From Beroe ovata (taxonomy: Eukaryota > Ctenophora > Nuda > Beroida > Beroidae), in contig CAMPET010000030.1 of assembly GCA_946803715.1 (NCBI GenBank), forward strand, positions 83,697 through 106,688: DNA of 22,992 nt, written 5' to 3'. A program made the translations under genes and the position numbers. Position 1 is the first letter of the stretch; each line of letters opens with the position of its first letter. Below, piece by piece: positions 1 through 10,377 of this stretch. The notes below the pieces were generated by a model. That model was not told where the DNA came from. It saw only the letters and a list, made by a program, of their open reading frames with translations, and searched no databases.

Positions 1-908
1 AATAGGTAGCTGGGAGTAAACATCTGATCTGCAATGGGGTGGGGCGAAACTACGGGACATTCGTATTTCGTTACAACTTACCAATTAAGTATTAACCGTT
101 CATTATATTATGTTAAATTCAAATATGCAATGCACTATTTAATATGTAATGTATTCACTTATATAATGTGTACGATGAAATGTGAATACCTTATTACACT
201 TAGTTCATACGCTGACTCTTGCTGATTAAGTAAGTAGCAAATTCAGATGTTTTGATCAGCTTTACTTATCTAATATTCAATCTAGTGAGAATCATTCGAG
301 TTATAGTTAGTTTAGTACTAAATTTTATCGTGTGAAATCAGGAAATTCGAAATAGTTTTTGAGAAAAAGTTCTGATATTATCGGTTTATTGGTAAAAAAT
401 TATCGCCGATAACCGATAATGATTTCACTACGAATTATCGCCTATAATTTTATCGCCGATATTATCGATTGCAAACCCTACTTCAAATTATAAATAGTAA
501 GATATGATAATAATTGCTTCATACTTAGGCTCCCCACCCTCTTTCACCACTCCAATGTGTTTATTTGCTCTTTTAATAGGGCAATAATGATCTGAGGTGG
601 CTGGATGAATACTCTTAAAGTCCTTGAATCAATTCTATCATGAGTAATGAGGATACTAGTCTAGTCAGCAGAAATCTTAGCAAAACATTTTTGATTTATT
701 CAGTCATAACTATATCTTTATCCAGGTAGTGGTACATATTAGAACAGTTTAACTTGATGTGATTCAAGTCTAATATTCAATAAAATTAAATCCATTTCAA
801 TGGGAGACCATGTGGCACAAACTTAACAATTTAATTTGCCACAAGTAGATAACAATTGTTGTACTAAAGTATTAAAATTAGAAAATCAAAAATATCTCAA
901 TATTTCAG
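1..908. other. AT-rich flank upstream of transporter, first exon not found
   Basis: No open frame here continues into the first visible transporter exon, which needs an upstream exon ending in phase 2. The short open frame near 34-225 has no recognisable content. The stretch 373-480 is a separate repeat (below). The rest is AT-rich sequence that I read as intron 1 or promoter DNA. Confidence 0.4.
373..480 (-). mobile_element. Probable terminus of a hAT-type transposon or its MITE
   Basis: Read on the minus strand from 480, the stretch begins TAGGGTTTGCAATCGATAA and continues through several copies of TTATCGGCGATAA-like subterminal motifs (TTATCGCCGATAA, ACCGATAAT, TTATCGCC, TTATCGCCGAT on the plus strand). 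A TAGGG or CAGGG start followed by a repeated ATCG-type subterminal motif is characteristic of hAT elements. The opposite end is not in view, so it is either a truncated copy or an element extending left out of the window. No transposase is seen. Confidence 0.4.
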
Positions 909-3900
909 ATTTCTCTATGGATATGATAGAGGTGCTATTGGAGGGGCATCAATTGGATTGCTTAGTTACAATTTAGTCAATTCAAATCAATATGCTGTGA
1001 GTCAATCCAAATCTCATAATCCAAAAAGAAGCCATCTGTTTTTTGTGAGAATAGTTTGAACCTCATGACAGGGGTTAAAACTTGACAGAACCTATTTCTC
1101 AAACCACTGAATGGTAAACACTCTTCCATGCAGGTACTTGTGAGTCTACCTATATTTGCTAGTGTTGGAGGATGTGTTCTTGCTGGTTTCCTTCAGAGTA
1201 AATTTGGTAGAAAGGTTGCTATTTGTGTTTCTACATTAGTTTATTGTATTGGAATCATTTTGGTCACCAGTTTCAAGAACCCTACATTCCTTACACTTCT
1301 CACTGGTCGTATTTTCTCCAACATTGCATTTGGTAAGGGCCCAGAATGATGTGCATTTTTGATGACTTATTCAATCAAATAGTTTGATTCTTCATTACAG
1401 CTCTCAGGGTGACTGATACATGTTCATGCAGGCATGGCCAATAACACATCTTTGGTTTACGTGATTGAGATTACTCCAAGCTTATACCGAGGAATTGTTC
1501 TGGTTCTGAACACCCTGGCTATTCCATTTGGGAATAGCTTATCAGGGCTTATCAATCTTGCTATCTCTAAAACAAGAGGCAGTGATAACTGGAAGTATGT
1601 TTCGTACCTAATGCCATATCATAATTTCTAGATTCATGCAGAAAACCAGAGTACAAAAACTTGTATTCAAATCAGAAACTTGCATTCAAAAGTTATTTTG
1701 AGCGTGAATGAAACTTCAGGTTGATGCTAGCAACATGTTTGGTTCCAGGAATTCTTCAACTGCTTTTACTCATTCCAATTCCGATGTCTTACACATGGTT
1801 ATACAAAAAAGGTTTCTTTCTCTATTTTTAACCACGATTTAGTCACAGACTCAATTTCGAGTCCATGATACGAGTTTTCTTATTCAGGTAAGTTGGAGAA
1901 GTCTCGCGCAGAAGCTGCCAAGTTATATCATGAATTGAGCAATGTAGAATACAAGACTTTACTGGAGATAACAGATGATAGTTCAAATGAACAGGTAGGC
2001 ACCTATGAACACCCACCAAGCATTCATTGAAATCGTGGTCTAGGAAAGTACAAGATTTGAAATCATGGTCTGGAAAAGTACAACAAGATTTGCTCCATGT
2101 TTCAGGAGAATGACACATCAGTTCAAATAATCAATGTGGGAACAGTCAGGAGAATGACAACAGTTGCTCTGGCCCTGGTCATCATAGGACAGGTCTCCGG
2201 TTTTTCAGCTGTCATGTAAGTTTGAATGTCACGGATCGTTAGTGATAGCAGTTTACATAACCGAGTGTGTTAGGTATGCATTATCATTCTTCTTGATGCA
2301 CTTGACAGCAATGTGCAGATACTATTCAGTAGAAGTGGCTCACACGAGTGGTATTGGGGGAGGAGACGATGCAACACTGGCATTTGCTGTCAGTGAGACC
2401 ATCTTCGTTACCAACTTCATAGGTACTACGACATTCGTGATTGAATCATATTCGTTGATCATATTGGTGGATCAAATCTAAACTTGGGACCTGGGTACTA
2501 CTTATCACGATGAAAATACCTCATGATTTGTTCGCCGATATCTATAGATAACTATGTGCCTATGTAGATGACTGCCTGACATAATATTTATTTTAAAATT
2601 ATCAGGAGTACTCGTGTCGATGACACTGGTTGAGAAGTTAGGTCGTAGGAATCTGCTCATACTCTCCCAAATTGGGACCTTGTTATCGCTCATCTGCATC
2701 ATTGGCTCGATGGTAGTAGTTGATTCAGCAGACATGATAGTAGGTAGTATGCGTTATGATATACTGATAGGTTAACATTAACGGAATTGAGAACTTATTC
2801 TAATGAGATACTATAATTGAGATACTATATATGTTGTCTTGATGAGTGTACAACCACCATCATCACGAGTCATCACCATACTGCATTGTCAGACCCCTAT
2901 GTGGAAGCAGTCAGTCCGACATGTGCTGTATCAACCTGTTCAAAGTGTGTCACGCAACCAGAGTGTGGAATTTGTTACTTCCCCCCAAACACAACTTTTA
3001 CTTCAGCTTCGGTCAGTAACAAGGTAAGATGGTATCTGGCACACCTGCTTAGTGCTTCATTAATTATAACAGTAAGCGTATTGATTGATAAATCTATAAA
3101 TAGCTTGAATAAGAGTCGCTTCACAATGCGCAGGTGGAAAGAAGCCGTACCTACCTAACGCAGAATTCTGAGGAATTCAGTTTTTTATTTCACCCACACA
3201 TGAGACATAAATATTATATTACGATCAATTATTAAAAAATTATCAGAAGTTGGACAACAGTGAACCATAATGCACAAATTATTATGAGAAGCAATTATGT
3301 GTGTTCGTGTGAAGAATGACACACAGTTTCCCCTAATTGTATCCCGGTGGTTGTGTCTCCTCTCGGACAACTGTCAGTTGCCAATGACGCTACACGGTCA
3401 GCTCTGCAACACCAGACATATACTGCTTTCCGTTCATCCTCACAACTGCAACATATCTCTTTGTCTCCGATATTCCGGTCAATTTCAAGTAGAGCCTTTG
3501 CTTCTTCTTTTGCAATCGGGCAGGTTTACAATTCAGTGTCGCTCGGTAACCGTCCTCGCTCAATTCACATATTTCAGCTGAGTCAAACGTCTTCTTTCTT
3601 ATCATGGAATAGTTTAGCGGTCGAAACACGGAAAACCTCACTGTCATCCTCACGGTGCAGGCAGCTTCAAAAACTCTGGTTTTATCAGTGATACACCTCA
3701 CAATGGGCTTTAAAAAGGCAAATTCCAGGGAGTCCTCATCATCGGTTTTCCCCTCATCGTCCCCTGTTTCCTCTGTCGCATCTCCCCCTGCGATAAGCTA
3801 ACTGTTTACCCTAATGCATGAGATAGAAAAGGAAAGTGCAGCAATTTTCAATGATTCTTGCTAAGTGCTCGTCATTGCAGATCAATCGAAAAGTCTAACT

Positions 3901-6900
3901 ATACCACCTTCTATTTTGGAATTACAGGTGAATTCCTCCCTCCCATCTCCAGAGACCGACTCAATGTAGTGGGTTTCACACCAGGAATCAGATGTTACGA
4001 ATCCTGTGCATTCTATGTCATTGTCACAACGTTCTCTACAATTTGTGTCACTGTGTAATATCAATCCAGCTTCTCCGCCATCGGCTGTACGACAAGCCCC
4101 AACACTGGTCGTGTACGTGAAGTTCTGCTGAGCTTCTGAAATACAAGAGTTCATATTCATTTTACAATGTAAAAATTATTAAGGAGAGACGAATGATGGT
4201 GCGCGTTTAATTTCTCAATATCCAGAGTTCCTTACAGAGTTGATCAGGTCGAAGCTGCTTAATTTGGATCCAGCTTTCTGTGATTCGGACAAGAATGTCC
4301 CTCAATCAAAGACACTCACCATTCTCTTCATTAGCTCCGTCTTCTCCCATATCGTCCTCTGCTGTGTCTTCAACAACTGAAATTCCACGATCAAGAGACA
4401 GGAACGTATTTGGCACGTTCTCAAGTTCACCAGAATGATTGAATGGTTTTTAAGTATCTATAATGATGTAACTTCTAATGATCTACTAATGCTCCGCAGT
4501 TAAAAATTAAAGAAAACTGGCTGTACCTTCATCAGCATATCCCTCTTCTCCTGTCTCATCCGCTACGTCTTCTGCCTCTGCCTCAGTTTCTGTGTCTCCT
4601 GTGATAAAGATCGTATTGAGGATTATGGAAGTTTGATTAATTGACTATTTTCCTGTAATTCTACTGCTCCAGTGAATACGAGTTGGCTGATTCTCAAAAC
4701 AGCTGATGTTATATGAGTTTTAACTGTTCTGTAACTACCTACCTTCTATTTTGGAATTACAGGTGTATTGCTCCCTCCCATCTCCAGAGACTGACACAAT
4801 GTAGTGGGTTTCACACCAGGAATCAGATGTTATGAATCCTGTGCATTCTATGTCATTGTCACAACGTTCTCTACAATTTGTGTCACTGTGGTATGTCAAT
4901 CCAGCATTTCCACCATCAGCTGTACGACAAGCCCCAACACTGGTCGTGTAGCTGTAGCCCGTACATCCACCTGCGTGTAATTATAGTATACCTAGGATAC
5001 ATGGTAATTGGTACAGAATATGCGAAAAATGGACTATAGCTGGTGTTCCTAGCAGTAACCGGGATGCCCGGTGAAGGGTGCATTATGCCATGATACTTTT
5101 TCTCATACACTGTGAGTGTGTGTGTGTGTGTGTGTGTATGTATTTGCGTGTCTGTGTTTGTGTGTCTGCATATCCACTGTGTGTTTGTGTTTGTGTCTGT
5201 GTCTGTGTGTGTGTATGTGTGTATGTCTATGTTTGTATGGGACACTCACCAATCGCTGCCACCCCAGCTATGAGGAACACATAGCCGAATTTCATTGCCC
5301 GTTGTCTAAACGTCTTAACTCAATTATAGGGAAAAAATATAAGAACTGGTATGGAAAACCTTTATAGTATAGAAAACCCGTCAAGTATAGAGAACCCGTT
5401 AAGTGAAGTGGACGTGATTTATTACCCATTGAGCCATATCGGATACAACAAAACAACGTAAATCGAAAATAGCACAAAGATGCGTTTTCCTATCGATTGA
5501 GGTTTTGAAAGTGACTGGACGTCAAGTCTCAACTACGGTTTCGAAGCGTTGATTTCATAAAGGAGCACTTCGAATCAAATCGGCCATTTCTTCTGATTGG
5601 CACTGTGACATGATATTGTTGGACTTTCCGTTCCAATTTGCAAAGTGTATGTTGGCAAAACGACGCATTCAACCGTGTGTCATGAAATACGCGCAGAGCA
5701 GATTCAAGTTTCAACTATTCAACAACTCATGATTATATGTGCAATCGTTGCTCCAATCAGCATGTGAATTGTTCTTTTAAAAGTTAAAAGTGAAAAAGAA
5801 CTTAAAGAGCAACGTTTTGAAAGCACCATCATCACAAATGAGCTCCCAGTTCACTATTGCAGTAGTAGCACCTTAGCACGCGTCCATGGCAACGCATATT
5901 ATAGTTCAAAATCTGCACGTGCAACTTCGATAACACTCCATTTCGTGACACATAACAACCGGACTGACAGACAGACGGACAAACAAACCAACAACAAATT
6001 ATAATAGGGGCAGCGTCTGATGGTTTGATATTTTAACGGAGCGACTTTAATCGTAGGAGTATGATATGTGGTTAACCAAAACGATTCTATAGGGAGAAAT
6101 CTTGCAAGTCTATAGGGAAAAATCTTGCAAACACAGAAGAAGGCATTCTGATTTCTTGATTTTATGCAAGGCCCTAAATTTGATTACAGATAGATCAGGG
6201 TTTCAGATTTGTGATAACAAATCAGAACCTTCAGTTCATTTATCAGTTTAATTCAATGAAGAAGGTGAAACCTGACCTAAACTAATTAGTACGCACAGAA
6301 ATCCAGACCAACTCAAAATTCCTTGAATACGGACGGTAATTTGCAGTGTATGAAGTTGTAGTGAAATAGAATACCTGATGTAGGTACCACTGTATCTGTT
6401 ATCTGTACCCAATTATCAGCACTCCAAATTCTCTGCACAATTAGCCTCGCTGTAGATATAGATGTCTTGGATCGAACGCAATATTTTCCCTAAGGTTTCC
6501 ATCCCTTACATTCTGGCACCTGTGCTGCAATTATAACGATGAGACATCTAAAATATAGAACTTCGGTTAGAATATTTACACACGCATGAAGGACTTGGTA
6601 CATACCACGAACTTTATCATTGCTGATTGTTTATCAGCCGTCAACTTGTGAAGTTCAATTAGAGGAAAGGTCTACTGTGGTGCAACTATAGACAATCAAT
6701 CATGAATCAGTCTTTTTACACTACTACTAGGTTCTATATATTATATAGGCTGAACTCATGGTAAAGATGCAAATACCACATCATCTAATCACTGGGGGAC
6801 AAGTGGTTACCAGACACGATAACAGCTCACTCTGCTATAATCAGAGAATAATTATACTCAGTCTGCCCGAGTAATTCGAGAATGAGATAATTCTTTATAA

Positions 6901-8080
6901 CTGCCCTAGCGTATGAGTTCCGGAACTCTGGCGATAAATTTCATAGGTATACCCATTACCATGTGACCCACAGGCTAACGGACCGGGTGCACTGATTGTC
7001 ACCGTATACAATGAGCCGGCGGCGCAGGGCATAGCGCTCCAGCGTATGGACTGATGCCGCCTTTTCTCCCCCTGTCACACCCCCTCCCCCCTCTCCTCAG
7101 AGCGGTTTCTGTGTCGAAGGAAACGCCGAACACTCAGATCTGAACAAGTGTGAGAATGAGGGTGGCTTGTACTGTGCCACTCACTGCCACTCTAGCGGCA
7201 CCAAGATACTTCGTGAGTACTTTATCTCCATTAAACTGGGTGATAAAACGTCATTTCATTGTTATGATTCAAGAGAATACGTCATGTGCGTCATCATTCC
7301 CCAGTATCGCTATTGAGGATTAAGCTGATACATTTTCAGTGGCGTCCATGCTGTCTTTCACACTATTTTTCTCTCTGGGCCTCGCGGCGTTGCCCGTGGT
7401 AATATCAGCAGAGATATTTCCCTATCATCTGCGAGATGTCTTTACCAGTGTGTCCACTTCCGTCTTCTACACGGCATTGGGCATAGTCGCTCTTGTCTAC
7501 GGGAGTCTATATCCTATCATAGGGGTGAGTTAGTGGTGAGAAATGTGATTTGGTGAGTACTGTTATAGTAGGGGAAAATGATGAGGTACGTCAGGGAATA
7601 TGTGAATATGGGAACAGACCGTGTCTCTGTCAATGAAGGGTAACTTGTTGCTAACTATGATTGCCTATGTTGTGTGAACAAGGTATTTTCATTTCATATG
7701 GTCAGCAATAACTTAGGATAAAATAATAATAAGTGAGACGATGTACAGCTGTTTAATAGTGAAATAGTACCTGAGTGTACGTGTTTTGGTTTAATGTACT
7801 CATGTAGCAGAGCTCCATGTGGTATTCCTTGCACTCAATCCTTGTATATATTCCCGATTACAGTTCATCTATCTCACACCAGATGACGTACATGTACACG
7901 ATATTCGCGGTGCTGACACTCACCGGACTTATCTTCGTGGTGTTTGCTCTCCCTGAAACCAAGGGACGGACACCCGAGACCATGTGGGAGCTGTTCCAGG
8001 AGCCGTGGTGTGGGGGGCGGGATAGTTACATGCAACTCAACACACCGCCCAACTCCGATGATAATAGTTGTGAGGAGTAA
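909..8080 (+). CDS. SLC2A13 (HMIT)-like sugar/inositol transporter, 12 exons, 5' end missing
   Basis: Predicted MFS polyol/hexose transporter of about 541 visible residues. The exons, which I joined by reading frame, are 909-996, 1134-1332, 1432-1594, 1720-1811, 1888-1994, 2106-2215, 2319-2422, 2606-2743, 2893-3023, 7101-7212, 7340-7524 and 7883-8080. All have GT/AG borders and compatible phases. Family marks seen are GFLYGYDRG in TM1 (the first G is shared with the missing exon), SKFGRK after TM2, EITPSLYRG after TM4, VEKLGRR in loop 8 and PETKGR after TM12. The TM9-10 loop has CSKCVTQPECGICY followed by a second Cys-rich exon, the PSI-like loop typical of HMIT. Family knowledge: SLC2A13 is an H+/myo-inositol symporter. 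Oddities: several usual substrate-site residues differ (see findings), so the substrate is uncertain. The first exon, ending in phase 2, lies upstream or was not recognised. The 2739 versus 2743 donor choice is inferred; 2743 gives the best join. Confidence 0.88.
3184..3189 (-). terminator. Candidate poly(A) signal of the nested antisense gene
   Basis: On the minus strand this is AATAAA, about 200 bases past the stop codon of the nested gene. It is the first such hexamer downstream and lies in an AT-rich tail, so it is the natural 3' end of that transcript. Confidence 0.45.
3390..5295 (-). CDS. Secreted protein with two PAN/apple-like Cys-rich modules and acidic linkers, nested antisense in transporter intron
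   Basis: Six exons on the minus strand: 5295-5250, 4970-4743, 4598-4527, 4376-4320, 4135-3908 and 3787-3390 (stop), 342 residues in total. Exon 1 encodes a short hydrophobic signal peptide (MKFGYVFLIAGVAAIG). Exons 2 and 5 are both exactly 228 bp and encode nearly identical modules with CRERCDNDIECTGF and SDSWCETHY. The Cys spacing resembles PAN/apple domains, a family assignment that is inference. Exons 3, 4 and the start of 6 encode Asp/Glu-rich linkers. The last about 110 residues are basic, beta-rich in appearance and contain three Cys; I do not recognise them. Every intron is phase 1, so modules can be duplicated without frame change. The last donor of the module in exon 5 is GTGGTA, weaker than the others. 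Likely extracellular, binding protein or glycan. The partner is unknown. Confidence 0.78.
5113..5240. repeat. TG-rich microsatellite in intron 1 of the nested gene
   Basis: About 130 bases of imperfect (GT)n with GTTTGT and GTCTGT interruptions lie between exon 1 (5250) and exon 2 (4970) of the minus-strand gene. The open frames across it on both strands are repeat artefacts. Confidence 0.85.
5361..5366 (-). promoter_or_regulatory. TATA box of the nested antisense gene
   Basis: On the minus strand this is TATAAA, 65 bases before the start codon at 5295. It would place transcription start near 5335 and leave a short leader, with no upstream exon needed. Just behind it lies a pair of 18-bp direct repeats. 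Confidence 0.45.
5366..5401. repeat. Two 18-bp direct repeats behind the TATA box
   Basis: The unit AGTATAGAAAACCCGTCA (5366-5383) is followed directly by AGTATAGAGAACCCGTTA (5384-5401), with two substitutions. The position immediately upstream of the inferred core promoter of the nested gene suggests doubled factor-binding sites, or just a short tandem duplication. Confidence 0.6.
5402..7100. other. Gene-poor remainder of the large transporter intron
   Basis: This stretch is upstream of the nested gene and inside the 3024-7100 transporter intron. It contains a 23-bp tandem pair (6086-6131), a sequence resembling an X-box (CCATGGCAAC, about 5883-5892) and two minus-strand exon-like open stretches at 6895-7053 and 6375-6524 that I could not join into a gene (see findings). 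The last 20 bases are a strong polypyrimidine tract and CAG acceptor for transporter exon 10. Confidence 0.5.
6086..6131. repeat. 23-bp tandem duplication
   Basis: TCTATAGGGAGAAATCTTGC plus three bases (6086-6108) is followed immediately by a copy with two changes (6109-6131). Confidence 0.75.
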
Positions 8081-8170
8081 GGGTAAGGTGTGAGTGAGGA
8101 GTGAGGGTGAGGAGTGAGGAGTGGGGGTGAGGGTGACGAGTGAGTGAGGGGAGTGAGTGGTGAGTGATGC
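8081..8170. repeat. GAGTG-type purine minisatellite just after the transporter stop codon
   Basis: Repeated GTGAG and GAGTGAGG units begin directly after the TAA, so they lie in the 3' UTR. The strand is G/A-rich with almost no C. Such tracts vary in length between individuals. Confidence 0.75.
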
Positions 8171-8236
8171 TTTATTAGGTGTGATCGTTCAATGATAGTA
8201 TGTATTTCAGATACCCTCGAATTGTGAACGTATTCA

Positions 8237-8242
8237 AATAAA
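8237..8242 (+). terminator. Poly(A) signal of the transporter gene
   Basis: AATAAA 157 bases after the stop codon; a second AATAAA follows at 8278-8283. Either would end the transporter mRNA. Confidence 0.6.
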
Positions 8243-8283
8243 GTGAAATTATTTTCATAACTCAGTAATTTCTGTATAATAAA

Positions 8284-10257
8284 TTAGTATTTTTAAACGT
8301 GACCCATACATTATTTATTTACTCTAATCAAGATGTCAGATTCTCATTTCGATGCCGGACATTTGTCTTGCAATTGAATAATTTGATTAAGTTTTCATTA
8401 TATGTCATCGATTATCATTTGATATTGTGCCTTGGATGATAGATACGTTCCACGTTATGAAATGATTGTTTCAACGTTCGACAGCTATGTGTTTGTGTGA
8501 TATCATTTTGCATCCAAATCATAACCACTTACACTAACATACTACCTCTCATTCAGCACGAATGTCGAACACAAAGGAACTTACACACTACGCACACGTT
8601 TGGTATAATGTTATTGTTGTGGTTGCATCATCAGGTCAATGGGATGCTAATGCGCAAGAGTAATGGCAATACAGTCACACTTTGGTGGGTACTCAGACGT
8701 GACGCGCGGTAACATTTTTCCAGATTTTATAATCCCATGCCGCGTATCACGTTCCATCTTATCTTCATTCATGTAGAATTTTATTGATCACGCGCGGGTT
8801 AATTCCCGGTTTCTCCTTTGATTTCCTCCTCTGACCCCGACTCTTCCACTTTTCAGTGAGTGATACCAAATACTAGCTACTGCTACAGAGACTAATTTGA
8901 ATTGGATAGTGATGCTGAGTTTAATCTGCCATGACAATCAGAACTTGTTGGGTGGTCTGGTTCAAGCGTGGCATGACACTGACAGGTAGAGACATCGAGA
9001 ATTATACTATCTATTCCTCACTTCTCTGCCGCTGTTCATGGTGTAGTACATCTAAAATTCCGGGTCTCTATGATTCATCGAGGAATGCTGTTTCTCACTG
9101 GCATGATGATTTGAGCATATCATCCTCCGAACAATACTCCTTTGTAATTTAATGGGTTTTGTAACCTAATTCCTGTTACCCCTAATTCCAGTAACTCTCA
9201 TCAATTTACCGAGACATCATTAGGGTACATCATTGTAAGAATTGCGGTTCACTTTGGCCTCATTCCTTCCCAACGGGGAATTGGCCGCTCAGTTTCCTTA
9301 TCACCCACTTGTACCTTCTCATGTGCCTAGCCTGGCGAACACGGTGGAGATCCTTGCTGTACGGCATGTTAAACAAGGAATCGAAACCGTGGGGTTCCGT
9401 ACAGACCACTCTGTCACAGAAGTTGATAGCCTAATCACATTCTCATATGTTACATCCTCTCCACATTGCTATGGTTTCCCCCCTTCACACACGGGGCACA
9501 CGTCATTGATACCCTACAAAACGCAGGCTTGTTCAGCATTGCGTCTTTCATGGCCTACCTGTTTCCTCTCACACGTTTTTTGATATTCTTCACACTCAAT
9601 CAATGTTTCTCCTTGTTGTTGATACTGTTTCCTGTACACAACGTCATCCAGGGGTTTGTTATCGATAATCCGCCCTTATTTTTGGGTTGATGTCACCCAT
9701 CAGCACCCTAATAACTGAGGTCACTTGAGCAATACGACGTCTGTTATATATATATCTGTTGACGTAGACTTGCGAAAGTTTTGGTTGCTGCTAGGTATGC
9801 TTCATTCCTGATAACTTTATCATAACGATAACAGCCTCATGAAACTGCACACATGATTTTATATCAGGGAATCACCCTTCCTGGCCATTTCATGAAACTT
9901 GATCCATTTGCATCGTCGTATTTTGAGATACGAACCTGCCTTTGCGTATATTGACACAGCCACTGTGGGTTCCAAATTTCTCTCATCCCCCTCTCATCCT
10001 AGTTTTGCATGTAGTTGATTATTTTACTGATAATTCCATATGCAATGGCACCAGATAACTGAAATATAAGAATTAAGATAAGAATGGCTGTACCCGAAAA
10101 CATAATATTTTCTATTTCTAGAATTTGTCATCAGTTGTGAAATTCTTGTGCCATTATTTTCTGACCCGAAGTATATTTACATTGATAGAAGTAATAACAA
10201 TGGTCAAGCATTTCATCTCGTGTAAACTATGAGCATCTAAAATTCATCTACAATTCC
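8284..10257. other. Intergenic stretch between transporter and TIMP-like gene
   Basis: No exon chain could be built on either strand. Several open frames of 70-113 codons occur at 8497-8712, 8931-9152, 9242-9583 and 9466-9690, but their composition does not resemble the neighbouring genes and they lack consistent splice sites. A tRNA-like box pair on the minus strand (9377-9416) hints at a decayed SINE. Confidence 0.45.
9377..9416 (-). repeat. Possible decayed tRNA-derived SINE promoter
   Basis: On the minus strand TGACAGAGTGG (like an A box) is followed by GTTTCGATTCC (10 of 11 matches to a pol III B box). The gap between them is shorter than in a tRNA and no cloverleaf forms, so this is at best a degenerate SINE head. 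No A/T-rich tail was located. Confidence 0.2.
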
Positions 10258-10367
10258 TTCCGAATTGAACCCCATATCAAATCAAACCCCACTTCCGAAT
10301 TGAACCCCATGTCAAATCAAACCCCACTTCCGAATTGAACCCCATGTCAAATCAAACCCCACTTCCG
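10258..10367. repeat. 35-bp minisatellite, 3.1 copies, just before the TIMP-like start codon
   Basis: Units at 10258-10292, 10293-10327 and 10328-10362 begin TTCCGAATTGAACCCCAT and differ at a single base. A fourth copy breaks off after TTCCG and runs into CTCAG then AGGAGATG, the start codon of the TIMP-like gene. The repeat therefore lies in the proximal promoter, the 5' UTR, or an intron ending at that CAG. Confidence 0.9.
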
Positions 10368-10377
10368 CTCAGAGGAG

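Noticed and set aside
3297-3691. Plus-strand open frames of 94-114 codons
   Set aside because: They are shadows of the last exon of the minus-strand nested gene, which has splice sites, a signal peptide in frame and internal homology on its side.
4916-5245. 109-codon minus-strand frame with His/Thr repeats
   Set aside because: Most of it is a translation of the TG/CA microsatellite in intron 1 of the nested gene.
5529-5714. 61-codon minus-strand frame upstream of the nested gene
   Set aside because: Separated from the nested gene by its TATA box, no homology, and length expected by chance.
9242-9583. 113-codon plus-strand frame
   Set aside because: Overlaps a tRNA-like box pair on the other strand and shows no domain, signal peptide or splice context.
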